In this document: positions 1 to 11,171 of the stretch, piece by piece
How positions within the stretch are numbered: position 1 is the first letter of the stretch
Layout: each line of letters begins with the position of its first letter
Assembly (NCBI GenBank): GCA_024811115.1
Contig: JAKOGH010000673.1
Span: forward strand, 62,001 to 126,000
Origin: Terana coerulea
Taxonomy: Eukaryota; Basidiomycota; Agaricomycetes; Polyporales; Phanerochaetaceae
Direction: 5' to 3'
DNA: 64,000 nucleotides
Made by a program: the position numbers and the translations under genes
The notes under the pieces: generated by a model
Told to the model about the DNA's origin: nothing
Seen by the model: only the letters and a program-made list of their open reading frames with translations
Databases searched by the model: none

Positions 1-1560
1 GTCAGCAACAGGCGCATGATGCTTCTGTGGTATGACACCAATATGACATACAGAAAGTCTGTTTGGGCCACCGCAAGCCTCACTGAACAAGAAGAATGGT
101 TGTCAGGCACCGCATCACATTACTTAGTAGGATTCGAAGGACTGACGTAGCGCTTCCCCCGCAGGCCATGTTGCAATCGCTGTCAGGGGCGGTGACAGCA
201 CCATTGATCAGCTCGTTCCCACAGAAGCACTGGACTGATTTCCAGCCATCATCAGCACGCACGCGCCGAGCCTGCATGACGTCCGGGGCACATACCTGAA
301 TATTCCATGCCCGCGACAGAGTAGCCCTGGCCTTTGCAGGTGTTGACGCAGGACTCGACCGTCAGTGCATTGTTGTCCGGGATCTCGGTGGCAAAGATGC
401 GGCCATGGGCATTGTCACTGCAAGATGGAGATCAGAGTCAGTTTGTCCCATGACGGACGGGCGGCAGACCATACAAGTCACTTACACGTAGCAAGCACCG
501 TACTTCCAGCCGGCAGGAAGACCCGAGGTGACAGGGCGGACTGTTCCAGATCCGGTGCCCCCACCCCCACCTCCGCCTCCGCCACCACCACTAGGCGGTG
601 GGGCGGTGATGGTCCCAGTGAAGTTATACACCTAGGGGTCAGGATCAGCCCACCACTTCGCTGTCACCGCGTATTTGCCCCGCGCACGTACATTCAGTCT
701 ATTTGGCCCCCGCAGAACTCAGAGCCGTTAGCCGCGCAGGGCATGTTGCAATCCGTCAGGGCGGTCGGCGCTCCGCCGTTGGCAAACGCGGTGCCGCAGT
801 AGCATTCGTCTGCATATTCCGCACCGGCGAGGGGGTACCCGGCATTCTGGCATGCGGACGTGCAGCTCTCGATGCTGACGCCGCCCGAGGGGTTCACCGC
901 GACGCCCAGCGTGCGGGCGGCGGTCGAATCGCTAGAAAGTGAGATGGGAATGAGCTGCGCTGTTACGAGGGATACGGGCGCGCCGCTCACCTGTAGCACC
1001 CCAGCGACTTCCACTGTCCGACCTGAGGGACCGTTATCGGACCCGCGGGAGGCTTAGCGTTGCTCATGTACATACTCAGCCGATCTGCAGCGCGTTTCGC
1101 TTGTCAGCAACATACGCACATCAGCTGAAGCGTCTGTGAACCTACACCCGGCGCCACAGGTCTCTGAGGGGTTTCCGGTACAGGACATGTTGCAGTCCGA
1201 GGCCGCCGCCGGAGCACCATTATTGCCAATGCCGTTCCCGCAATCTGCGTTGTAACGCGCATAGTCAGTCTTGGCCGCAAGCGGGTAGATGTGTTGAGCG
1301 TGATCTCACAGCATTCCTGCGCGTATTCTGCGCCCGCGTAGATGTATCCACCGCTGTTGCAGAATCCGACGCACGACTCGATGGTCAAGCCAGTCGTGTT
1401 GGTGAAGGTCGAGCCGGAGAGCGTGCGCCCACCCGCGGGGTCTCTATAGCAAAACGAAGTCAGAACAAAGCATTGCAAATGCCAGTAGGTACTAACGTGT
1501 AGCAGCCAAGAGAGCTCCATCCGCTTGGCAAGACCGGGGCGCGTTTCGTAAGAGCATAGT
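1..1560 (-). CDS. WSC-domain protein, 5' part (probable WSC copper radical oxidase), cut by window start
   Basis: Read leftward, the exons encode at least three WSC (cysteine-rich, carbohydrate-binding-like) domains. WSC1 lies at about 1520-1130 (GRTLSGSTF, TIESCVGFC, AGAEYAQEC, then an intron, then CGNGIGNNGAP and SDCNMSC). WSC2 is at about 1050-700 (SIESCTSAC, AGAEYADECYCG, TDCNMPC, FCGG). WSC3 is at about 540-160 (TVESCVNTC, QCFCGNELINGA). A Gly/Pro-rich linker (poly-Gly codons at about 553-600) separates WSC2 and WSC3. Introns are about 50-60 nt and fall at the same places as in the paralogue at 11.2-15.4 kb, which continues into a glyoxal-oxidase domain; by analogy the catalytic part should lie left of position 1. 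The signal-peptide exon was not resolved: residues ALPSGW-like precede the first SLGCYT motif near 1520. Secreted, presumably wall-associated. WSC identity is secure; the oxidase function is inference from the paralogue. Confidence 0.75.
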
Positions 1561-4500
1561 GTTCGGGGCTAAGGAACTGTGGGAGCGACAAAGCTTGAAT
1601 GCACTAGACAGAGTAGAAAAGCAAAAGTGAATCATTGTGACAAATAGTGGAGTAGCGAGAGTTCGTACAGTGGGAAGATAGCATACTGCTCCGAAAAGCA
1701 GTAAGGAAGTGCGAGCCATGGCCCTCGTACTCTGCAGGGGAAAGCAGGCAACGAGCTGATTTTTGGCGAACATGCGTTCGCCTTAAGTACCCTCTGATCG
1801 CCAGCGGCTCCATGCCGAGCATTATGCAGAATCGAGGACCCTCTGGCGATACTGCAGCGAATAATGGTATGAGCAACATGTATGCACGGCAACGTAAGAC
1901 CGATACCTTGTAAGACAGACGCAACAGATCTCCGCACACCGCGTCGCGCCCGCGCCCTACTGCGCTCTGGGCGTCGCGTACCATCTAACCCAGCGCAGAA
2001 GGGCGCCGCAGGGTCTCCCGTCCGCTCCTTCGGAGCCGGCGCACCGTCGCAGGCGGCCCACGCACCATTTCCGCTGACGTCGACTAGGAGATAAAATGAT
2101 TGGAGGCACGGGAGGCGTGTGGCGGTGGATCGACTTCCAGGCGCATCACGATAATGCGTCACAGCCGCAGTGAAGTCGTGGTCACAAGGATATGGCGAAT
2201 TTGTCTTGTCTTGCTTTTCCTTGGGTGCATCGATGCAGAGAGGTAGGCGACGCCGCACGGATTTCGGGCCTGTGATGCACGAGGCAGACACGCGCGGCAA
2301 ACAGAGGCCGTCGGCGACTCCTGCACGTCTGCGCTAGACCTCGTAAGACCGTACGATCGTGACGAGGGGCAGTCGAAACTCACCTATATGCGGGCAAGTG
2401 CAGCGATTCCTGGTTTAAGCTCAAGGTTATGACGAGGGGAATAGGAGCTAACTATGCACTGCTCAGTCGGCTCTGAGGATAGCGATTTTAAGCGTGAAAC
2501 CAACGTACGTTCGAGTCGCTGATGTCGATCACAGTGTAATCCCATTAACTCGCGAAACCGCCGTAAGGAGAGCGTTAGGAGAAGGGCAATAAGATGCTCT
2601 TAGTCTTGGCCTTCCTCTGGATGATATCGAGAGACGTCCCGATAGGCGCCGGTGGCGTATACCGGCACGCTCATACAACAATGCATGACTTCTGTGCCTT
2701 GTGGTACATCTCCGCTGGTTCCTGTACGACCGTACAGTATTCGAAAACAGGTGTTCAATTGCTTCGCCCGATCACGGTGGGATACTTGAGCGGTACCGTC
2801 CCGGGCCTGTTCACGGCGCGATGCACTAGAAGCACCACTGCAACACAGAAGTCCAGGACGCTTGGCGCCGCCACCAAAGCAAACGGCTGATGAGACCCGA
2901 GTGCTGCAGGAATGAGGAACAAACGGAGCGGGACATGCATGGCAGGTTTATGGCAGCGACCTGAACTAAACATCATTGTACTGGCGGATTTAGCAGACAG
3001 AATCATCTTTGAACGACAGCAAAGATACGCACCATAAGCTGGAAGCCATATGGATTCCCAAGGCACCTTAGCAGTAGGAGACATTTGAGGCGACTAAAGT
3101 CGCAGTGGACGTGCCGCAGGAGGTCACCTCAAATCAAGAGAGTATGGAAGGTGAGCGAAGGGCGGAAAGGTGATGGGGATTTTGTAGCATGGCATAGTAT
3201 AACTTAGTAGTCGCACGGGTGTGCGTAGCACTTCAAGAACCCGCTGTGGCCAGGTGGTAGGCGTTCAAGCGGACAGACTGCTCAAGACTTGGGCTGTATG
3301 CAGTAAGTGCCAGAGGTCCGTTTGTGATGGGCCGTAAATAACAGGACCCCGAACACCCAAGACCGTTAGTGACTTCGAAGATCGCGCCAATCCCTAACAT
3401 CCATGGGTCTCACCAGTCATCGCTAGTAAAGGTCATCTTGCTCACAGTATACTGCAAGCAAGTCCAAAATAAACACCAGTGCTCTGGGCCAGTCCTCACG
3501 GTTGGGGTCATGGAAGAGCAAGAGGCATTTTCGCCGTCGCAACGCAACATGCTAGAGAACACGAAGAGGGCCAGGTACAGAGTAAGAGGCTGCCCTGGTA
3601 TTGGACCAACGAGGCACAGTTATGTGGACTTAATATCAACCACGGATGCCCACTGGATTTTACTCTTAGTCAGGGTTCAAACGTTCAAGTCTCGCGGTGG
3701 TCGTGCAGCTTGCGCCACTACATTGCACCGTCGTAAGTTCTTCATATAAGTAATACAATAATCGCAAATACGACGTTCACCAGCGGTAAGTACCATGCAG
3801 ATCGATTCATTTGCCTCTGAGAGAACCGCCAAACCCGCGAGCAACGTCGGGTAGCATTTTAAGGGGGTTCAAATTATATTGTGCGCATCTTTGCTATTGT
3901 AAGGCACCTCATGAGCAGTGCCTTGGCTGTAAGAGCGGTAAAGCTTCAGGGAAGAGCCGAGGGCCGCCTGCACTTCCCCAGGTTATAATGCCTTTGCTGT
4001 TGTACGGCCCGGCCTTCGTGTATGCCGCTTTGGACCCCATCCAGCTTAGCTTTCTTGAAACTCTGCGCATGAACTGTGACTACGCACCTGACAAGCACCG
4101 TCAGCATCAACTGCAGTCTATGTGAAGCGAACAATGAGCCGACAGCAAGTCAGCATCGGGTATCTGTGTCCAAACTGGGTTTAGCAGTATTCATGGAGGA
4201 ACGTGCAGGCGGCCGCGGGGGAAGGCGGTTTCGAGAACAGCCAGCGCGCGAGAGACCGTCCAAGCAGCGCACACACTGTCCGCCCAAACTAGGAGACCGT
4301 TTGCCTTTCCCTCCATTGTGGCCATTCCACACTCTCTGTCGGTTCCAACGGGGGCTGCGGCACTGATCAGCGACGACTGGATGCAGCAAGAGCGTGCAGG
4401 ATCTCACACCTTATCTCATGCTTCTCAATGGCCCGTTCCCTCGTGGCCTGATGCGAGGTGCCTGGGCACAGTCGGCGGGGGTCAGCGGGCCTAGAATGGG

Positions 4501-5260
4501 GTCCGGAAGTGGCCAACGCGTGTGATAGTCTGGTGAATAGGCGGTCTTGTGGGGATGGACATCAAGCCACAGCGAGATGAGAGCGGAGCTGTTGGCAATT
4601 GCGGCGACTCTGAACCAGGGTCAATGCAGCAGCCGCGGGGCGGGAATGCAGCCTATTGTCAGGGGTGAAAGCACACAGGAGCACAGAGGAGGCAGAACGC
4701 ACCAGGAGGGGGCCACGTCGGACGACCTGGAGGACGGCGTGCGCAGACGGACCCCAGTTTCGGTGGTTGAAGCGGCGGTGCGGGGTAGAAACGCTGTGTG
4801 GGGACCCCTTGAACGTTCCTAGGAAGTGCAGGATTGCGCATAGCAGGCGCGGGCATCTAAGTGCTGATAGGTGCTGATATGAGGCCCGGAATGGGAGCGA
4901 AGACGCTCGATGTTGTGAGGCGTACGGTCTGCTGAAAGATAGGATACTTGTATACGAACGTTGGAACTCTCTTCATCCTCCGCGGCACACCAGAGTCCAG
5001 CGAGCAACGCACGAAGCGCAGCGTCCGACGTGGGAGACGACGCCAACGCCAGCGACGACGACGTGCAGAGCGAGAGTGCACCACGTGCGCTTTCTCACGG
5101 CTCTTTATTTGAACGCAAACCAACAAAATTAGGTCCCCGCTGCTCCGCCCACCCTCGAAGACCGAAACTCTGAAGCTTGCCTGGTCAGTGAATTGCTCGA
5201 ACTTTATTTTAGATTTTTCCTGACCAACGACCACACACTCATCCCCCTCCACGTCGCCCA
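1561..5260. other. Intergenic stretch, no gene recognised
   Basis: Only short uninterrupted reading frames occur on either strand, none with a recognisable domain, signal peptide or intron-exon pattern. Likely the upstream region of the WSC gene (minus) on the left and of the WOPR gene (plus) on the right. The last few hundred bases (about 5100-5310) are pyrimidine-rich and look like a fungal promoter or 5' UTR. Confidence 0.5.
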
Positions 5261-5314
5261 ACTGCCCTCGTCGTCGTCGCTGCCAACGGTGTCCGACATG
5301 CCCAGCCCCGCGGC

Positions 5315-7180
5315 ATGTCCCAAGACCAAGCGTCTTCCAGCTCGAACGCCCCCAGCACCTGGACGGAGCCCCCGTGGTCGGGATGGATTGAGACCACCGG
5401 CGACGCCCTCCTCATCCTCGAGGCCGCCCGGCGGGGCTCTCATCCCCCGCGTCACGCGCCGGCTCGTCGACTCGGAGCGCAAGATGATCACCTCCGGCTC
5501 CGTCTTTGTCTTCGACGAGGACGAGAGCGGCATCAAACGCTGGACCGACGGCTTCTTCTGGAGCCCCAGCCGCATCCTGGGCAACTTCCTGCTCTATCGG
5601 GAGACGGAGAAGCGGGGGCGGGCCACCGCAGCGCCCGCGCCGAGCGCGAGCCCACGGAGCAATACGCGCAGGACAACGTGAAGCTCGAGCCGGGCCAGTC
5701 CCTCGAGCAGGCCCAAGAGCGAAGCCAGCCGACTGGGAATCGACCGCGTCCGCGAGCGCAGCCTGGTGGGTTCGCTGACGAACAGCTACAAATTCAAGCC
5801 GGGTGGCATGATGAAGAAGGTGAGCTGCATGCGTCGTCCTTCAGGTGTGGCGTGGAGTGCTGGTGCTGGGAGGGGGTGGCGACGGTTTGAAGGATGTGCA
5901 ATCGAACTCGCCATGCTACCTCGCGATAATGTGGCGCACACACCGCGACCTTTGCTGGGTCATGCCGAACGACATCTGAAAACGTGCAAGGCTCCGAAGC
6001 TGCGCTCCTAGCACGGCATGCGGGGCTCGTGTCTGCATGTCTACACTGGCGCCGCTCGTCGTCCTGGTGCATCTATCAGGTCCTTCACGATGGATGCTTC
6101 ACGGCCCGTGTGCTCAGCTTCTTCTGAGCACACCTAGAGTTGGGAAGTGAGGCGTTCTCTAGGATTCCATGCATTCTCCACGCGCATATATGCACCATAT
6201 CCACTGTATATGGGACGTTTGAGACGCGCTACGGATAATCTCGTAGGAACCGACAGATGTCGCTCAGACTCCTTAATGGTTGACTTGCTTCCGCTCCTCT
6301 CGTTTACCAGTCATATGTACTAACCCAGACACAGACATTCTCGTTGACAATTGGGGGTGTCGCTCAGCACCTCATTTCCTACTACAAGGTTGAAGATGTT
6401 GAACAAGGGCGCCTGCGCTCGCCCTCAACCCTGCCTGAATTGGCCTCCTTGGATATATCCCCAGAATACCTCGATAAGACTCATTTCAGGAACCCGCCCA
6501 AGGTTGAAATCGGCGTTGATGGCATCCCTCGGTATCGCGGCGAAGCAGACGAAGCGGACTCGTCGCCCCTTCTATCCACGCCGCTCCTGCTGCCCGCTGC
6601 CGACGACGAGCCGTCCACGTCGAAGCGGGGCAAGCGCTACGATCCATATGGCGCCGCTGTCAGCAGCGCACCGAAGCGGCCGAGGAAGCCCAAGAACGCG
6701 CTCGGTTCGCGAAGCCAGGATTCGGGCGAGGAGTCCACCTCGCCGACGTATCCCAACCCCGTGCACCACGCCACCGCCTACCCCGAGCCGCCCAGTCTGT
6801 CGACGACGACGCAGCACCAGTACGCGCCGTACAACTACTATGCGGGCTACCAGTACGGCCAGGGGTACTCGCCTGCGCCGCCCTCATCGTCGTATCCCCC
6901 GGCTCCTGTGTCGCCCATGCCTCAGCAGACACCGACGCCCCCTCCACCGCCGCCGCCTGCCTCGCATCATGCGATGTCGTATCCGAGCTATGGTACGGAG
7001 ACAGCGCAGACGACAGCCGCAAGCTCGTATCCATATTACGCTCAGCATCAGAGCTATGGCTCGTATTCCCAGACGTGGCCGGGGTACTCGTACAGCCATG
7101 CGTCCTCGGCGGGGCATCACCAGCATGCCGCGGACGATGTGCACAAGGAAGACCGCGAGGAGCTCGATAGCGCGGCCTAG
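5315..7180 (+). CDS. Gti1/Pac2 family (WOPR-domain) transcription factor
   Basis: Two exons. Exon 1 starts MSQDQASSSS and carries the WOPRa half: WSGWIETTGDALLILEA, then PRVTRRLVDSERK, GSVFVFDEDESGIKRWTDG, FFWSPSRILGNFLLYRE. The linker is followed by LGIDRVRERSLVGSLTNSYK and FKPGGMMKK. Exon 2 (from 6335) resumes with the WOPRb half (TFSLTIGGVAQHLISYY) and ends in a long Pro/Ser/Tyr-rich disordered tail with a basic SKRGKRYDPYG-type segment. The family (Wor1, Ryp1, Sge1, Gti1, Pac2) binds DNA and controls morphological switching and secondary programmes. The intron 5820-6334 (515 nt) is about ten times the local norm and has a CTAAC branch-like site near 6320. Exon 1 changes frame three times, at short runs: GGGG 5433-5436, GGGGG 5614-5618 and near 5709-5714. 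Each is repaired by one base, so assembly error is likelier than a pseudogene. Family assignment is firm; target genes are unknown. Confidence 0.88.
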
Positions 7181-7189
7181 TCTGCCCGA

Positions 7190-8770
7190 GGCGGATCGCT
7201 CGTGTTTGTCTCGGTACTCCCTCCCCTCGTGTCTGCTGTCTGCGTTGAGATTCGTGCACGTTTTATTCTATTCGTCTCGACTCGCGTCTTGTAGTATGTT
7301 CCCTTTCGTTTCTCTGGCTTGCCCCGGTCCGTGCTCCCGTCTGCTCGATGATACCCTTTACGCCTCCTTACGTCGCCCGTCGCTCGTCTGTCTCCTTCCT
7401 ACGCTCCTCCGCCTGGTCTGCTGTCGGTCTGCTACTCTCCGCCCGTGTTCATCTATCTCTTGTCGCTCCGTACCCGCTCTGCCGCCGATTCTTGATAGTC
7501 TAAGCTTATTCCCCCCGCGATTGGGACTTGTATAACATAGCTCTAGGTTCATGATTCCGAGGGCCGCCGCCGCGGTGGGTTGTAGATCTACATGTCTGCC
7601 TGCCTGCCTGTACTTCTGCATCCCCCGCACGGGCCCTTTGTCGAGTAATGCAGCGAGATGTCCGTGGATAATTTCCATGTGTATATTTTCCCCCAACCCT
7701 TGCTACAGCTGCTGAACCTCGACATCTCGAGCCACTGACTTAGCTGACTGACGGACTAACTGACTGCGACTCGTCGTAAGTGGACTCGGAAGGGTCGTTG
7801 TATGCGTGCGCCTATTTTGGGGCTCCGGCTCGGCCGCTGACTCTCAACTTGCTCTTGACCAGCATCATCCGCGTTGTCATCGCGCCCCGACTCTGCACCG
7901 CATGCATGGCTGGTAAGTTGTGGGCCTCTGTGTGTCCAGGCGCTGCGCGGAGGCGTTTGGTCGCCGACGCAGGGTGTGAAAATTGCGCCGCTATCGCTGG
8001 CGAACACGACGACGAGACTGCCCGGCTGGGGGCGCTGTGGGTCAGAGGCGAGGAGGTGTCGAGGAGAGCGGGTGCAGAGTGTATGTAAGGTATGTTGGTT
8101 GATTTGGATTCGGAGCGGGGTCTGTACTGCGCGGCCGCTGACGCGTCTGTGTGTCTAGCAGATACTCCCAGAATGTTCTGTTCTCAAACCAGAACCAAGC
8201 TTTTGTTCTTACTACACACGATGGCGTGTCATACATTCAATCAGAGGCGGCCATGACGGTGCCGTGCCCCTAGGCCGAGCTACTTGCGAAGACTGCACAT
8301 GTGCATTTGGAAGACACGGCAGAGATGCACCTCTATACATAGCAAGGTTCTCTGAGATGTCTGCAAGCACAACGTCTCTATCTTTCAAAGCGGGAAGGAT
8401 CTGCTGCTGGAGAAGCGAGCATATCTTTCGGCCGTAGGTGACCGCCACGAAGTTATGTCGGAACCAATTCTCGCAGGCCGACGTGCATCGTGCTGCCGAG
8501 ACTCTATCATTGCTCCATCTGTAACGCTGCAGAGCGGTGCCTCCTCTGTGGACAATGCGACGATCCTCGGTTTCCCGTTGAATGTCGTCGATCTACTCAT
8601 GAAACAGAGCTTCGTAGGCCTGGACGCGGCAGCGACTGGGGCTATCTCCATCTATGGTGAGAGTTTGCTTATGAGTATTCGTCTGAAATCTGCGTTATTG
8701 AGTACACTATGCGCAGGGGCGGGATGGCACTGATATCCTCAAACCATTGCACTGCGGCCGCAGACACCGG
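7190..8770. other. Probable 3' UTR and intergenic stretch
   Basis: The first 350 bases after the WOPR stop are markedly T/C-rich and fit a 3' UTR. Beyond that, a frame at 8455-8660 (plus) reads plausibly but has no recognisable domain. No gene is called. Confidence 0.4.
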
Positions 8771-8780
8771 TCCTGTGCCG

Positions 8781-10210
8781 CTATTCAATCGACCCGCCTT
8801 CCAGAAGCCGTCTTCCACTCCTATTTCTCGTCTGCTGTTCCGCTGTCTTCATGCCATCTTTCCAAGCTTTGAAGGGCTCATACATTGAGTCATACGGCAG
8901 AACCGTCGCGCGCTTGAGGTAATCGAGGTAAGGTGCATCGACTTTATGTGCCAGTGCTTCGTTGACAAAGCTTCCGCGTCCTCATTTGAAAACTCGACCA
9001 TAGCCGTCCTCCAGCCCTTCTGGCCGTATACGATTGCAGAGCCCCTACAATATCTTCTTCTTGTACTTGCAAGCCTGGATTGACGCGAGAACACCGCATA
9101 CACACATCCGATAGGCAAGATCTTGCCAGGCAATGGCGATCCGGGATGCTTCTCAGCGGAAAGCCATCTTTATTAAGCAATACGAGGTGTCTACATCCGA
9201 AGACAGAAGCAGCAGGGTTTTGCAAATATATGTCATGTCATTTCGCAGTGAGTGATGTGTCGGATTCCAGTGTCCTCATTGGTTTGTTGCCTCTGGATAG
9301 AACCTGCGTTCCCAGAACATCGTTGCCACAAGCGCAGCATATGAAGGGCCAGAAGGTGCCTCGCCGTTTCTCTACTTATCTACATCTTTGATATGTCAGC
9401 GCTGACATATGCTCCATTAGGAACAATGTGACAAGTAGACGCCTCAACTTGCGCACTCTCCCAATACGCCGCACATCACTGTGGGACATAAACGCCACCT
9501 TCGACTGTAAGGGTAGAAAACTGCACCATAATCCACACGCGCGTTTAGTCCTACAGACTTCTCATGTCGAGACATGTCCATCAAGACTCCGCGTGCACTA
9601 GCGTACCTGGTGCCTGACATTCTGTGTCGAACCTTAAGGGTGAGTTATGGAAAGCCACTACACGCCACTGGCAGTTTTGGCTAACTTATAGTCCCTAAGA
9701 ATCCATTAGAGGTCGAGCATGCATGTGCACACGCTTGTTCTCGACAGCGCTATGGTGTGCTAATGCACCAAGAAGGATTTAGTCAACAGGTGTTTCTCCG
9801 AGTGTGCACAAGGGCTCCTAATACCGGAAAGTCATTATGGTGACATACGCACATGGTGAGTACGCCTCACACGTTGTAAGCGGGCCAATTCAAATCGATG
9901 AGACGCGTGACTTATATTCCCTTCATTTAGCTGTAAATCTCAGTCCTGCTACCGGGTGGTAGCACCACGTTGTGTTTTGCAGCTTAATCTCGCCGATTGC
10001 GGAATCCATTCCTCCCTGTCCCGCCAATTCTTTAATGCGGCGGTTGTTTTCAATCGAGCGTGACGCCAGTCCACATACAACAGTCTGCGCTCCGCAGAAG
10101 CGTCGGATGGCCGCGCAGCATGGCGCCAGTATGCGGCAGCGTCTCGCTCTTTCTTGATGCAAATGGCATGCTCAGACGGCAACAAGGGTATGTGTTCGAC
10201 GTATACCATT
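8781..10210 (-). pseudogene. Unidentified minus-strand gene or remnant
   Basis: Several protein-like segments on the minus strand can be ordered: about 10160-9930 (TVVCGLASRSIENNRRIKEL, then SAIGEIKLQNTTW), about 9225-8990 (segments such as LQVQEEDIVGALQSYTARR in one frame and RIRPEGLEDGYGRVFK in another), and a clean C-terminal end at about 8960-8781 (KVDAPYLDYLKRATVLPYD, YEPFKAWKDGMK) that stops at 8781-8783. They lie in different frames, and the middle (9240-9920) gives nothing coherent. It could be a multi-exon gene with sequence errors or a decayed gene. I do not recognise the family. The C-terminal segment is the best supported part. Confidence 0.3.
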
Positions 10211-10214
10211 CATC

Positions 10215-11105
10215 CCTTTGTCGGACGTGTCTCGATGAACCTGCTCATGGCATCTTTCAATGCAGACGCCAGGTACCAACTCTGTAACGCCGTCGCTTTC
10301 AGTACGTCCACAAGATGGATACGCGGAGCAACGGAAAGGGTCTTCCGCTAGCGTTCACGTCCTTGCGTCGGACATGGAGCTACAGCACACATTTGCTCAC
10401 ACTTGGTCAGTGTCGCCTTATCACCGAACCTTACTTCCGTCTTTTGCTCATACTAAATCAGCTCTGTGTACACTCCGTTCTATAGCCAAGTCGAACGGCC
10501 GCCATGCCCGCTATCATAACTTCTTACGTGAAACTGTCAACATCGAGCTGACTTTCGTTGCTAATGCAAGGTTTGATGGATCTCCCTGCCACTTCCATCG
10601 TAACTGCAGCATTGAAGCAGCTGCGTACTTCCTACCATCTCGATGCTTCGACGTCCAGCGGCTTCAAGGTCTTACTCTGCCGTAGCTATTTATACGGCTG
10701 CCGCGGAATGTTTGCATGAGGGGGAGATACCGGAGGCTGCGAACCGACCTCGCCATAGTAAGTGATAATCTCCAGCATGCGAGATGATCAGCAAAAAGTT
10801 GACATCGTCTAAACTGCAGCGCATCGGAAGACACAAACAGCCAGCGTTCTCCAGGATTGTTTGGCAGAAGAAATGAACTCCGCCAAACTTGCTCCTGCCT
10901 GGGCGGCCAATACGCTGTCATACCAGACACATTCGGCATATGTGTTTCTTCCGGACGGATTTCCCGGGGCCCTGCACGCCTTCCGGAACATGTGGGCGGT
11001 CCTGGGCTTCCGTCGGTGCATGCTCCTTGTACGTTTTTGGTTGTACCACAATCGTTCACCAACATTGGCCACCGTTGATCTTGATATGTAGAGATATACA
11101 CAGCC
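10215..11105. other. Upstream region of the copper radical oxidase gene
   Basis: Overlapping short frames on both strands without domains or splice pattern. Treated as intergenic and promoter sequence of the gene starting at 11172. Confidence 0.4.
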
Positions 11106-11113
11106 TATATAAG
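11106..11113 (+). promoter_or_regulatory. TATA-like box
   Basis: TATATAAG lies 59 bases before the ATG of the WSC-copper radical oxidase gene and is followed by a C/T-rich leader. The spacing suits a fungal core promoter with a short 5' UTR. Predicted from sequence only. Confidence 0.45.
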
Positions 11114-11171
11114 CCTGCCGGATACCAGCTATTCCGCTCAGGCCTCAGCAGCTTTCTCCACCTTCGAGGTC

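Noticed and set aside
6351..7535. 394-codon frame overlapping the WOPR exon 2
   Set aside because: It is the out-of-frame shadow of the Pro/Ser/Tyr-rich WOPR tail plus a C/T-rich 3' region; composition is Arg-rich and low-complexity.
10664..11101. Minus-strand frame of 145 codons upstream of the copper radical oxidase
   Set aside because: No domain, no splice pattern, and it overlaps the probable promoter.
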